From Thermohalobaculum sp965247385 (lineage in GTDB: Bacteria; Pseudomonadota; Alphaproteobacteria; Rhodobacterales; Rhodobacteraceae), in NCBI GenBank assembly GCA_965247385.1, contig CBDFHG010000005.1, positions 1 to 64,000 on the forward strand: DNA of 64,000 bases. Direction: 5' to 3'. The notes under the pieces are model-generated. The model saw only the letters and a program-made list of their open reading frames with translations, did not search any database and was not told where the DNA came from. This document shows, piece by piece, positions 6,926 to 16,018 of the stretch. The translations under genes and the position numbers were made by a program. The stretch's first letter is position 1. Each line of letters opens with the position of its first letter.

Positions 6926-9900
6926 ATGAGCGAAGGCGCATGGGATTTCTGGATCGACCGGGGCGGCACCTTCACCGATGTGGTGGCGCGGCGCCCGGAC
7001 GGAACGCTCGCCACAGCTAAGCTGCTGTCCGAAAATCCCGAGCGATATCAAGACGCTGCACTCCAGGCGATCCGCGATTTCCTGGGGCTCGGCAAGACCG
7101 ATCCGATCCCCGCCGACCGGGTCAACCGCGTCAAGATGGGCACCACCGTCGCCACCAATGCATTGCTGGAACGCAAGGGCGACCCAACCGTTCTGGTCAT
7201 CACCCGCGGCCTCGCCGACCAGCTCCGCATCGCCTACCAGAACCGCCCCGAGCTGTTCGTGCGCGAAATTGTCCAGCCCGAGATGCTGTATTCCCAAGTC
7301 ATCGAGGCCGATGAACGCATCCGCGCCGACGGCACCGTCGAGGCCCCTTTGGACGAGGCCCGCCTCCGCGCCGATCTCCAGGCCGCATATGACACCGGCA
7401 TCCGCGCCGCCGCCGTGGTCTTTGTCCACGGCTATCGCTACACCGATCACGAAGCCCAAGCAGCTGAAATCGCCCGGGAAATCGGCTTCTCCCAGATCTC
7501 GGTCAGCCATGTCGTCAGCCCGCTGATGAAGATGGTCAGCCGCGGCGATACCACCGTGGTCGATGCCTATCTCTCGCCCATCCTGCGCCGCTATGTCGAC
7601 CGGGTGGCGGCGGCCTTTGATGGTGACGCAGCCGGCAAGCTCATGTTCATGCAGTCCTCCGGCGGCCTGACCGATGCCCGGATGTTCCAGGGCAAGGATG
7701 CCATCCTCTCGGGCCCCGCAGGCGGCGTCGTCGGCTGCGTGCGCACTTCCGAGATCGCCGGGTTCGAAAAGATCATTGGCTTCGACATGGGCGGCACCTC
7801 CACCGATGTCTGCCACTATGCGGGCGAATACGAGCGCGTGCTGCTGACCCAGGTCGCGGGCGTGCGAATGCGCGCGCCGATGATGAATATCCACACAGTC
7901 GCGGCGGGCGGCGGCTCGATCCTGCAATTCGATGGCACCAGAATGCGGGTCGGGCCCGAGAGCGCCGGAGCCAACCCCGGCCCGGCGGCCTATGGCCGGG
8001 GCGGCCCGCTGGCAGTGACCGACGCCAATGTCATGACCGGCAAGCTGCGTCCCGAGTTCTTTCCCGCCATTTTCGGGCCGGACGCCAACCAGCCGCTCGA
8101 CGTCACCGCCACCCGCGCAAAATTCGAGGCGTTGGCGGGCGAGACCGACAAGACTCCGGAGGAACTGGCCGACGGTTTCCTGAAAATCGCCGTCGAGAAC
8201 ATGGCCAACGCGATCAAGAAGATCAGCGTCCAGCAGGGTCACGATGTTACCGAATATTGTCTCACGGTGTTTGGCGGCGCAGGGGCCCAGCACGCCTGCC
8301 AGATCGCCGATACCCTGGGCATGGAAACCTGCCTGATCCACCCCATGGCGTCGCTTCTGTCGGCCTATGGCATGGGTCTGGCCGACATCCGCGCCAGCCG
8401 CGAACAGGCGGTCGAGGCGCTGCTGTCCGACGAGAGCCGCCTCCAGGCCGCCGCCGATCTGGACCGGTTGGGCTCCGACGCGCTGGGCGAGGTCGAGCGC
8501 CAGGGCATCGCCGCACACGCCATCCGCACCGTGTGCACCGTCATGCTGAAGGTGCAGGGTACCGACACTGCACTCTCCGTTCCTTTCGGCACCGTATCCG
8601 AAATGCAGGCAGGCTTCGCCAAGGCCCACCGCGCCCGCTTCGGCTTCGATGCGGGCGACAAGCCGCTGGTGATCGAGGCGGTGGCCGCCGAGGCCATCGG
8701 CGAGGCCGCCGACCTCTTCGAGGACACGCATCCCACCGCCAGCCGCGACGAGGCGCAACTCGAGACCGCCCTGACCGCCGATTTCTATTCCGACGGCGAT
8801 TGGCACAGCGCCCGCTATGTGCGGCGAGAAGCAATGCGCCCCGGCGACACCCTGACTGGCCCCGCCGTGCTGGTCGAGCCCCACACCTCGATCGTCATCG
8901 AGACCGGCTGGCAGGCGCGCGTCACCGCTCACGACCACGTCGTGCTGACCCGCATCACCGCCCGCGAAGGCCGGGCAATCGGCACCGAGGCCGACCCGGT
9001 GATGCTGGAGGTCTTCAACAACCTCTACATGTCGATCGCCGAGCAGATGGGCGCGGTGCTGGAAAACACCGCCGTCTCCGTCACCATCAAGGAACGGCTG
9101 GATTTCTCCTGTGCCGTATTCGACGCCGCCGGCGACCTGATCGCCAACGCCCCGCACATGCCGGTGCATCTGGGCTCGATGGCCGCATCGGTCAGGACCA
9201 TCATGCAGTTGAACCCGGATATGACCCCAGGCGACGTCTATGTGCTGAACGCCCCCTATAACGGCGGCACCCATCTGCCCGACATCACTGTCGTCACCCC
9301 GGTCTGGGATGACGAGGGCTCACGGGTGCTGTTCTACACCTCGGCGCGCGGCCACCAGACGGATGTCGGCGGCCTCACCCCCGGCTCGATGCCCCCGGAC
9401 AGCCGGGTGGTCGAGGACGAGGGTGTGCTGATCGACAATTTCAAACTGGTGGAAGGTGATGGAAAAGGCGGGGGCCATTTCCGCGAGGCCGAAGTATACG
9501 AGATGCTGACCTCGGCCAAATACCCCGCCCGCAACCCGGTGGAGAACATCGCCGACCTCAAGGCCCAGGTCGCCGCTTGCGAAAAGGGCGTGGCGGAACT
9601 TCGCAAGATGGTCACCCATTTCGGCCTTGATGTTGTCCAGGCCTATATGACCCATGTCCAGGATAACGCCGAGGAACTGGTGCGCCGCCGCATCCTCGCC
9701 CTGCGCGACGCAGAATATGTCTACGAGATGGACCCGGATTTCGACGGCAATCCCCGCGCCATCCATGTCAAGGTAACGGCGGATCACGAAACCCGCTCGG
9801 CCACCATCGATTTCACCGGCACCACGGGCCAGCTCGCCACCAACTACAACGCACCCGAGCCGGTGACCCGAGCCGCCGTGCTCTATGTCTTCCGCTGCCT

Positions 9901-10570
9901 GGTCGACGACTCGATCCCGATGAATGAGGGAGTGATGAAACCCCTGAACATCATCCTGCCCACGGGCACCATGCTCAGCCCGGAATACCCCGCCGCCGTG
10001 ATCGCCGGGAATGTCGAAACCAGCCAGGCGGTCACCTCGGCGCTGTTCCTGGCGCTGGGGGTGATGGCCGCCGCCCAGTCGACCATGAACAACACCACCT
10101 GGGGCAACGCGAAATACCAGTATTACGAGACCATCTGCGGCGGCTCCGGCGCGGGCGTGCTGAACGACGGCACCGGACACAACGGCACCTCCGCCGTCCA
10201 CACCCACATGACCAACTCCCGCCTGACCGACCCGGAGGTGCTGGAATGGCGTTTCCCGGTGCTGTTGGAGCAATTCTCCATCCGCCCTGGCACCGGCGGT
10301 CAGGGAAAATTCCACGGCGGCGACGGTACCGTGCGCCGCATCCGCTTCCTGGAAGACATGACTGTCGCCGTTCTGTCGGGCCACAGGGTGGTGCCGCCGC
10401 CGGGCCTCGCTGGAGGCCCGCCCGGCGCCCTGGGCCGCACCCGCATCCTGCGCGTCGATGGCGCCGTCGAGGAACTCCGCTCCGCCGACAAGCGCGAGGT
10501 CAGGCCGGGCGATACCTGGCTGCTGGAGACACCGGGCGGCGGCGGGTACCTGCCGGTGGACAAACGATGA
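6926..10570 (+). CDS. 5-oxoprolinase / hydantoinase fusion protein (HyuA-HyuB)
   Basis: A 1214-residue protein with both subunits of the ATP-dependent hydantoinase/oxoprolinase family in one chain. The N-terminal ASKHA-like half holds DRGGTFTDVV (about residues 10-20) and GFDMGGTSTDV (about 285). The HyuB half begins around residue 690 (VFNNLYMSIAEQMG), with NAPYNGGTHLPDI near 774 and GTGGQGKFHGGDG near the end. It probably opens 5-oxoproline to glutamate using ATP, though hydantoin substrates cannot be excluded. The start at 6926 has CGGAGG six bases upstream. Confidence 0.93.
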   Translation: MSEGAWDFWIDRGGTFTDVVARRPDGTLATAKLLSENPERYQDAALQAIRDFLGLGKTDPIPADRVNRVKMGTTVATNALLERKGDPTVLVITRGLADQLRIAYQNRPELFVREIVQPEMLYSQVIEADERIRADGTVEAPLDEARLRADLQAAYDTGIRAAAVVFVHGYRYTDHEAQAAEIAREIGFSQISVSHVVSPLMKMVSRGDTTVVDAYLSPILRRYVDRVAAAFDGDAAGKLMFMQSSGGLTDARMFQGKDAILSGPAGGVVGCVRTSEIAGFEKIIGFDMGGTSTDVCHYAGEYERVLLTQVAGVRMRAPMMNIHTVAAGGGSILQFDGTRMRVGPESAGANPGPAAYGRGGPLAVTDANVMTGKLRPEFFPAIFGPDANQPLDVTATRAKFEALAGETDKTPEELADGFLKIAVENMANAIKKISVQQGHDVTEYCLTVFGGAGAQHACQIADTLGMETCLIHPMASLLSAYGMGLADIRASREQAVEALLSDESRLQAAADLDRLGSDALGEVERQGIAAHAIRTVCTVMLKVQGTDTALSVPFGTVSEMQAGFAKAHRARFGFDAGDKPLVIEAVAAEAIGEAADLFEDTHPTASRDEAQLETALTADFYSDGDWHSARYVRREAMRPGDTLTGPAVLVEPHTSIVIETGWQARVTAHDHVVLTRITAREGRAIGTEADPVMLEVFNNLYMSIAEQMGAVLENTAVSVTIKERLDFSCAVFDAAGDLIANAPHMPVHLGSMAASVRTIMQLNPDMTPGDVYVLNAPYNGGTHLPDITVVTPVWDDEGSRVLFYTSARGHQTDVGGLTPGSMPPDSRVVEDEGVLIDNFKLVEGDGKGGGHFREAEVYEMLTSAKYPARNPVENIADLKAQVAACEKGVAELRKMVTHFGLDVVQAYMTHVQDNAEELVRRRILALRDAEYVYEMDPDFDGNPRAIHVKVTADHETRSATIDFTGTTGQLATNYNAPEPVTRAAVLYVFRCLVDDSIPMNEGVMKPLNIILPTGTMLSPEYPAAVIAGNVETSQAVTSALFLALGVMAAAQSTMNNTTWGNAKYQYYETICGGSGAGVLNDGTGHNGTSAVHTHMTNSRLTDPEVLEWRFPVLLEQFSIRPGTGGQGKFHGGDGTVRRIRFLEDMTVAVLSGHRVVPPPGLAGGPPGALGRTRILRVDGAVEELRSADKREVRPGDTWLLETPGGGGYLPVDKR

Positions 10571-10785
10571 CGCTCGTCTTCTACGCTGGAATTGCCATCA
10601 CGCTTCTCGGCCTGGCGGGGATACTGTGGTTCATCCACCGCGTCCGGCGGTTCAAGCGAACTGACTCCGACGACGCAACCCTTCAGGCGGAATTGCGCGC
10701 GTTGGTGCTGCTGAACATGGCCGCCGCGGGACTGGCCTTCCTCGGCCTGGCGATCACCGTGGTTGGGCTGATTCTGACGCCGTAG
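10567..10785 (+). CDS. Small two-helix membrane protein coupled to oxoprolinase
   Basis: A 72-residue protein with two transmembrane helices: FYAGIAITLLGLAGILWFIH near the N-terminus and a second around ALVLLNMAAAGLAFLGLAIT. A basic loop (RVRRFKR) lies between them. Its ATG overlaps the TGA of the oxoprolinase gene (ATGA), so translation is probably coupled and the two are likely co-expressed. I know no function for this family. Confidence 0.7.
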   Translation: MTLVFYAGIAITLLGLAGILWFIHRVRRFKRTDSDDATLQAELRALVLLNMAAAGLAFLGLAITVVGLILTP

Positions 10786-10866
10786 GGTTTTTTGCCGGAA
10801 AACGGCGGCGCTCCCAACACCCCGCCGTTCCGGCCCACCGCCGGGACACCAGGCAGAGCCCCCGCC

Positions 10867-11628
10867 TCAGGTCTCGTCGTCTTCGCCGTCCTTCCCTGCC
10901 TTCGGCAGGTTGAACAGCGAATCCGGATCGACCTTGGCGGCAGCGGCAGCCTCGCCCTCGCCACCGCGCGGATCGTTCAGGCTGAAGTTTTCGAACGCCG
11001 CCAGGCGGTGCGGCATCGCCGGTTCATCCTGCGCCAAGAGCGACTGGGCGGTCGACATCAGGCTGATTCGCTCCTCGGCGGTCGGCACTGTCTCCTGTGC
11101 TTTGGCCTTCTTCTCGGCCGCCTTCCTGACCGCCGCGTCCAGGTCCATCTGTTTGCACAGCCCCAGCGCCACCGGGTCAACCGGCTGGATGCTCGAGATG
11201 TTCCAGTGGGTGCGGTTGCGGATCGACTGGATGGTCGGCTTGGTGGTGCCGACCAGCTTGCCGATGTGGCTGTCCTCCATCTCCGGGTGATAGCGCACCA
11301 GCCAGGCGATGGCCGAGGGCCGGTCCTGACGCTTCGACACCGGCGTATAGCGCGGCACACGGCGCTTCGGCGGCGGCGCCACCTCGCGCTTCAGCAGCGT
11401 CAGGCGGGCCGCCGGATCGGCCTCGCAGCGCTTGATGTCCTCGGCGTCGAGCTGTTTGTTGGTGATCGGATCAAAACCCTTGATGCCGATCGCCACCTCG
11501 CCATCGGCGACACCGGCAATCTCAAGTTCGTGCATGCCGCAGAAGTCGGCAACCTGACGAAAGGTCAGGGTGGTGTTGTCGACCAGCCAGACAGCGGTCG
11601 CCTTGGGCATCAGGGGCAGATCGGTCAT
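10867..11628 (-). CDS. trcR: Cell-cycle transcriptional regulator TrcR (DUF1013)
   Basis: A 253-residue protein with the distinctive DUF1013 N-terminus (LPMLPKATAVWLVDNT-type, here PLMPKATAVWLVDNTTLTF). A central helix-turn-helix-like part is seen as HIGKLVGTTKPTIQSIRNRTHW. DUF1013/TrcR is confined to Alphaproteobacteria and acts in CtrA-linked cell-cycle transcription in Caulobacter and Sinorhizobium. The ATG at 11628 gives the conserved family start; an ATG 12 codons upstream is in frame but adds non-family residues. Confidence 0.9.
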   Translation of the reverse strand: MTDLPLMPKATAVWLVDNTTLTFRQVADFCGMHELEIAGVADGEVAIGIKGFDPITNKQLDAEDIKRCEADPAARLTLLKREVAPPPKRRVPRYTPVSKRQDRPSAIAWLVRYHPEMEDSHIGKLVGTTKPTIQSIRNRTHWNISSIQPVDPVALGLCKQMDLDAAVRKAAEKKAKAQETVPTAEERISLMSTAQSLLAQDEPAMPHRLAAFENFSLNDPRGGEGEAAAAAKVDPDSLFNLPKAGKDGEDDET

Positions 11629-11771
11629 GTCGTCCAACCTTTGCGTATTCGTTGCGCCAAACACGGCTCCGCCGCGCTCCGAGAACCGGGCGCCAAGCGC
11701 AACGGACGGTTTCGAGGGTAATCCAAGGCGCTATATAGGTGGGGACAACACGAAAATAAAGCGGAATTCCA

Positions 11772-12330
11772 ATGTGGCGAACGGCGCTCTTCCTGATCCT
11801 CCTGACCCTGGCCTTATCCAGTGGGTCCGGCGCTGATGCCCAGACCAGGGGCCGCGCCAGCGATTTCGACTGTTACGTGCTGGCGCTTTCCTGGAACGCA
11901 GCCTGGTGCGAGGTTGACGCCATCGTCTGCGGCATCGGCACCGGGGGCACCTTCACCGGCGTCTCCGCGGCGCTGAAGCCCCGCCGTCCGGGCTTGCAGA
12001 TGGTCGCCGTGGAACCCACCCTCGGCCCGGTGCTATCGGGCGGCGAGCACTCGCCCCATGTGATCCAGGGCAACGGCGCGGGCTTCATCCCCGAGATCAT
12101 GAACACCGACGCCATCGACGAGATCGTCGAGGTCGCGAACGACGACGCGGTCGAGACGGCCCGCGCGGTCGCCAAGCTCGACGGCATCCCGGTCGGCATC
12201 TCGGGCGGCGCCATCATCTGGGCCGGGCGGCAAGTTGCCAAGCGGCCTGAAATGGCAGGCAAACGGGTGATCACCGTGATCCCCGGTTTCGCCGAACGCT
12301 ACGTCTCGACGGTGCTGTTCGAGAAAATGT
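11772..12330 (+). pseudogene. Chimeric ORF: RNase T2 N-terminus fused to cysteine synthase C-terminal half
   Basis: The frame starts with a signal peptide (MWRTALFLILLTLALSSG) and DFDCYVLALSWNAAWC, the beginning of an RNase T2 protein up to its first catalytic-site region. At about 11910 it switches in frame to VDAIVCGIGTGGTFTGVS, the pyridoxal-phosphate phosphate loop of cysteine synthase. It then follows CysK through GIPVGISGGA to ERYVSTVLFE. The first ~170 CysK residues, with the catalytic lysine, are missing, and so is most of RNase T2. The normal CysK stop is replaced by a palindromic repeat, and the frame stays open to 12665. An internal deletion joining two neighbouring genes is the simplest cause. 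Confidence 0.75.
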
Positions 12331-12403
12331 GGCCCGGTAGGGCAGGCATGATTGTCCGCCTTTGGCGCGACATGGCGGAAAATCATGCCCGCCCTACCGG
12401 GCC
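12331..12403. repeat. Palindromic intergenic element, copy 1
   Basis: Two 30-base arms (12331-12360 and 12374-12403) are inverted repeats with two mismatches. They begin GGCCCGGTAGGGC and end GATTGTCCGCC, separated by a 13-base loop. The element separates the convergent cysK remnant and the dehydratase gene and is related to the perfect palindrome at 15953-16018. It could serve as a bidirectional terminator. Confidence 0.75.
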
Positions 12404-12404
12404 G

Positions 12405-13388
12405 CTACAACGTCTCCAGCGCCCGCGCGAACATCTCCGGGTCCACGTTCCCCCCGCTCACCGTGCAGATCACCGCATCCCCCTCGATTTCACTTGTACG
12501 GTACAGCGCCGCCGCCAGCGCCACTGCGCCGCCCGGCTCGGCGACAATCTTCAGTCGCAGGAATGCCTGACCCATGGCCCGCAGCGCCTCGTCATCGGTT
12601 ACCGCCAGCCCCGGCCCGGCCAGGCGTTGCAATACCGGGAAGGTCAACACCCCCGGCATGGGTGACAGGACGGCGTCGCAGATCGAGCCGCTCTCGGTGG
12701 GGTTGGCCACCCGCTCGCCCGCCGCCAGAGATCGCGCCGCGTCGTCGAAGCCCGCCGGTTCGCAGGTCCGCACCCGCAGACCCGGCGCATCGGCCTCCAG
12801 CGCCAGCGCGATGCCCGACGACAGCCCGCCACCGCCGCAGCAGACCAACACATCGGCCCGCTCGACCCCGGCCTCGCGCGCCTGCGCCGCGATCTCCAGC
12901 CCGCAGGTGCCCTGTCCCGCCATCACCATCGGTTCGTCAAAGGGCTGGATCAGGGTCATCCCGCGCTCCGCCGCAATCCGCTGGCAGATCTCCTCGCGGT
13001 TCTCGCCGCCGACGCGGTCATAGAGCACCACTTCCGCCCCATGCGCCTTGGTGTTGGCGATCTTCAGCGCCGGCGCGTCCTGCGGCATCACGATCACCGC
13101 CGGCGCCCCCGTCAGCTCCGCCGCATGGGCCACCCCCTGCGCATGGTTGCCACTGGAGAAGGCCAGCACACCGCGCCGCCGCGCCGCCTCGGGCAGTGCC
13201 GAGATCGCCGACCAGCCGCCCCTGAACTTGAAGCTGCCGGTCCGCTGCAGGCATTCCGCCTTGACCAGCACGCGGCGCCCCGCCAACTCGTTCAGGTGCG
13301 GGTTCTCGAGCAATGGCGTGACCCGCGCCGCGCCGGCCAGCCGGTCACGCGCGGCGCGGATTTCGTCGATGGTGATCGCGTCCGTCAT
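12405..13388 (-). CDS. PLP-dependent threonine/serine dehydratase
   Basis: A 327-residue fold-type II PLP enzyme that deaminates threonine or serine to the 2-oxo acid. The Schiff-base lysine is in GSFKFRGG (K54), the phosphate-binding loop is CGGGGLSSG (about residue 183), and the end has CTVSGGNVDPE. There is no ACT regulatory domain, so this is the catabolic or serine-racemase-like type rather than full-length IlvA. Its ATG overlaps the stop of the preceding hydrolase gene by four bases. It is the last gene of a three-gene operon. Confidence 0.88.
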   Translation of the reverse strand: MTDAITIDEIRAARDRLAGAARVTPLLENPHLNELAGRRVLVKAECLQRTGSFKFRGGWSAISALPEAARRRGVLAFSSGNHAQGVAHAAELTGAPAVIVMPQDAPALKIANTKAHGAEVVLYDRVGGENREEICQRIAAERGMTLIQPFDEPMVMAGQGTCGLEIAAQAREAGVERADVLVCCGGGGLSSGIALALEADAPGLRVRTCEPAGFDDAARSLAAGERVANPTESGSICDAVLSPMPGVLTFPVLQRLAGPGLAVTDDEALRAMGQAFLRLKIVAEPGGAVALAAALYRTSEIEGDAVICTVSGGNVDPEMFARALETL

Positions 13389-14257
13389 TTCGCATGACTT
13401 TCCAGAAATACATCGATCTCGGCCACCGCCGCCGCCTCGTCGAGAAACGGCACATGGCCCCGGTTCGCAAGTGTGACATGGGCCATGTCCGGCCGCCGCC
13501 GCGTCATCTCGGCCAGGGTTTCCGCCGACAGGATATCGGAATTCGCGCCCCGGATCGTCAGCACCGGCAGCCCCGCGAGCGCGTCGAACAGCGGCCACAG
13601 ATCCGGCGGCCCCGCCTGCATCCCCGCCGCCACCGCGTCGCGCAACCGGGCATCATAGCTCAACCTCGGCCGCCCCTGCTCGTCGCGGTAGATGGTCCGG
13701 GCGAAACCCAGCCACTGAGTTGCCGACAAATCGGGAAACCCGGCGCCCATCGCCCGCTGCAAAGCCGCCGCCGCCGCATCGAACCTCTCGGCCCGCGGCT
13801 CAATACCGAGATAGTCCATGATGATGGCCAGACCACGCGGCTCGACCACCGGGCCGATGTCGTTCAGCACCAGACAACTCATCCGCCCCGGCGCGGTGGC
13901 GCCGATGACCATCCCCAGAACGCCACCCCGCGAGGTGCCGATGACCGCCACCCGCGCCACGCCCAGATGATCCAGCAAAGCCAGCGCATCCCTGGCCTCG
14001 ACCGGCACCGTGTACTCGGCGATCGGGTCATCGGCCCATTCGCTCAAGCCCCGCCCGCGCGAGTCCAACCGCAGCACCCGATAGCGATTCGCCAGACGCG
14101 CCGCCACCCCGGCGAAATCCCGCGCGCTCCGGGTTAGCCCGCTCAGGCACAGCACCACTGGCGTGGATGTTTCATCCGCTCCATCAGAATCTCGGGGTCC
14201 CCCGGTATCCTGATAGGCTAGCCGCCGACCATCGGGGGCTTCGAAAAACCTGGTCAT
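13385..14257 (-). CDS. Alpha/beta hydrolase
   Basis: A 290-residue alpha/beta-hydrolase fold protein. It has the oxyanion-region SGLTRSARDF, the strand VLRLDSRGRGLSE, the nucleophile elbow GTSRGG (serine about 106) and the terminal histidine in NRGHVPFLDE (about 274). The set is consistent with esterases or C-C hydrolases, and no substrate can be assigned. It overlaps both neighbours by ATGA, so all three genes are probably translated as one unit. Confidence 0.88.
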   Translation of the reverse strand: MTRFFEAPDGRRLAYQDTGGPRDSDGADETSTPVVLCLSGLTRSARDFAGVAARLANRYRVLRLDSRGRGLSEWADDPIAEYTVPVEARDALALLDHLGVARVAVIGTSRGGVLGMVIGATAPGRMSCLVLNDIGPVVEPRGLAIIMDYLGIEPRAERFDAAAAALQRAMGAGFPDLSATQWLGFARTIYRDEQGRPRLSYDARLRDAVAAGMQAGPPDLWPLFDALAGLPVLTIRGANSDILSAETLAEMTRRRPDMAHVTLANRGHVPFLDEAAAVAEIDVFLESHAK

Positions 14258-14937
14258 GCCGCCGCGATATCCGGGATCGTCGTCAGGTCGCCGATCACAT
14301 GCTGCGGCTTCCACGGCAACCGGTCCATCGGCTCCCCCGCCCGGTTGGCCCAGGCAGCGGTGAAGCCGTACCCCGCCCCGGCGCAGGCGTCCCAGCAGTT
14401 CGACGACACGAACAGCACGTCGGATGCCGGGCAGCCAAAATATTCGCCAACCAGCCCATAGACCGAACGATGCGGCTTGAAAACGCCGAGCGACTGCACC
14501 GACAGGCAGGCATCCAGCACATCGCCGATACCGGCCGCCGCAACCGCGCCCTCCAGCATGTCCGGTGTGCCGTTCGACAGGATGGCGGTGTTCCAACCCG
14601 CCGCCTTCAGCGCCTTCAGCATGGCGGGAACCTCCGGGTAGGCCGACAGCTCCCAGTAAAGTTGAAGCAGCCGCGCGCGCAGGCCGGGATCGGCCAGGCC
14701 CTGCTCCTCCAACGCATAGTCGAGCCCGTTCTCGGTGACGGTCCAGAAATCCTGATGCACCCCGGCAGTGGCGCGCAGCCAAGTGTATTGCAACTGCTTC
14801 AGCCGCCATGTCCGCGCAATCGCCGGCCAATTCGCGGCGAAAGCCTCGCGCCCCGGTTCGGCCGCTGCTTCGCGGGCGGCGGCGGCGACGTCGAACAGTG
14901 TTCCATAAGCATCGAAAACACAGGTGGTGATGGGCAT
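14254..14937 (-). CDS. Haloacid dehalogenase, type II
   Basis: A 227-residue HAD-family protein of the (S)-2-haloacid dehalogenase type. Motif I is FDAYGTLFD (nucleophile D9), the motif II region is LSNGTPDML, the lysine of motif III is in FKPHRSVY, and motif IV is SSNCWDACAG, the SSNxWD signature of type II dehalogenases. These hydrolyse short 2-haloalkanoates. The start at 14937 has GGAGG just upstream. It is first gene of the operon with the alpha/beta hydrolase and the dehydratase. Confidence 0.9.
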   Translation of the reverse strand: MPITTCVFDAYGTLFDVAAAAREAAAEPGREAFAANWPAIARTWRLKQLQYTWLRATAGVHQDFWTVTENGLDYALEEQGLADPGLRARLLQLYWELSAYPEVPAMLKALKAAGWNTAILSNGTPDMLEGAVAAAGIGDVLDACLSVQSLGVFKPHRSVYGLVGEYFGCPASDVLFVSSNCWDACAGAGYGFTAAWANRAGEPMDRLPWKPQHVIGDLTTIPDIAAA

Positions 14938-15060
14938 GGATATCCTCCGTTCTGCAGCTGAGCATGGCCGAGACACGGCCCGTTGGAAACCCCCGTCAAG
15001 CACAGCACGCGCGTTCCCGCCCGTGATACTGGAGTGTTTACGAACCCGCCGCCGCCAGTC

Positions 15061-15958
15061 ATGCTATCGATCCGTTATGCACTCCGCGCCGCCATCAGAG
15101 AATCACCGCCCTTGACCAAATTTACCGCTCTCCTCCACATTTGCGGCGCGTTGCTTGCAGCCGCCACCGTTCTCGTGCTGGCGACCACGGGGGCCAGCGC
15201 ATGTGGCCGCGATACCGACTGCGTGATCGGCGAACGCACCTACCGCATCGCGCTCCCCGAGGGCCGTGACCCAACCACCCCGATCGGCGCCATCATCTTC
15301 TTTCACGGCTATCGCGGCACCGCCAAGGGGGTCATGCGAAACAAGGCCCTGACAGCGCTTGCTTCCGATCTTGGCGTGGCACTCATCGCCGCCCAGGCGG
15401 ACGGCAGCGATTGGGACCTCCCCGGCGCACCCAGCCACCACGCCCATGATAGCGCCCAAGATGGTGCCGGCGAACTGGCCTATGTCGATTCGCTGATCGC
15501 GGATGTGCCCGCCCGTTTTGCCATCGATCGAACCCGGCTCGGCGCCTCCGGCTTCTCATCCGGCGGAATGATGGTCTGGCACCTCGCCTGCCAGCGCGGC
15601 AACGTCTTCGCCGGGTTGGCGCCGATGTCCGGAACCTTCTGGGCGCCGGTCCCGGAGACCTGCCCGACCGGTCCTGTCAACCTGATCCACTATCACGGCG
15701 ACGCGGATCCGGTGGTCCCGCTGCAGGGCCGCCAGATCGAGGAATGCCCGTCAGGGCAGTGTCACCGAGGCAATCGAACTCATCGCCCGGCTTGGCGACT
15801 ACCAACCGGTCGAGATCGAACAGACCACCGGGCTGGATTGCTCACGCCGCGCAACCAACGACGGGAAGCTCCTCGAGTTCTGCCAGTTCGCGGGCGGGCA
15901 TCAGATGAAGGCAAAGCATCTCGCCCGTGCGTGGCGGATATTCATGGGCGATCGGTAG
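15061..15958 (+). pseudogene. Secreted PHB depolymerase/feruloyl esterase-like protein (LpqC type), frameshifted
   Basis: The frame encodes a signal peptide (LLHICGALLAAATVLVLATTGASA), then FFHGYRG, the nucleophile elbow GASGFSSGGMM and YHGDADPVVPLQGR, typical of LpqC/PHB-depolymerase esterases. Near 15742 the coding potential moves by one base to another frame, which continues NARQGSVTEAIELIARLG and closes with AGGHQMKAKHLARAW and TAG at 15956. The catalytic histidine (GGHQ) therefore lies beyond the frameshift. Either a recent inactivating indel or a sequence error. The start is uncertain: ATG 15061 or TTG 15112. Confidence 0.75.
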
Positions 15959-16018
15959 AGCGGACATGTTTGTCCGCCCCTTTCGCCGATACGGCGGACA
16001 AACATGTCCGCTCTACCG
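15953..16018. repeat. Perfect palindromic intergenic element, copy 2
   Basis: Arms 15953-15978 and 15993-16018 are a perfect 26-base inverted repeat (outer end CGGTAGAGCGGACATG, inner end TTTGTCCGCC) around a 14-base loop. The TAG four bases from each outer end is used as the stop codon of both converging genes (15956-15958 on +, 16015-16013 on -). The sequence is related to the element at 12331-12403. Confidence 0.85.

Noticed and set aside
6854..9274. 806-codon open frame on the minus strand opposite the oxoprolinase gene
   Set aside because: Antisense shadow; composition rich in G, H, D and A typical of reversed GC-rich codons, and the sense protein is complete and conserved.
12362..13225. 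287-codon plus-strand frame opposite the threonine/serine dehydratase
   Set aside because: Extreme Pro/Arg composition; antisense shadow. The apparent extension of the cysK chimera to 12665 is likewise read-through into antisense sequence.
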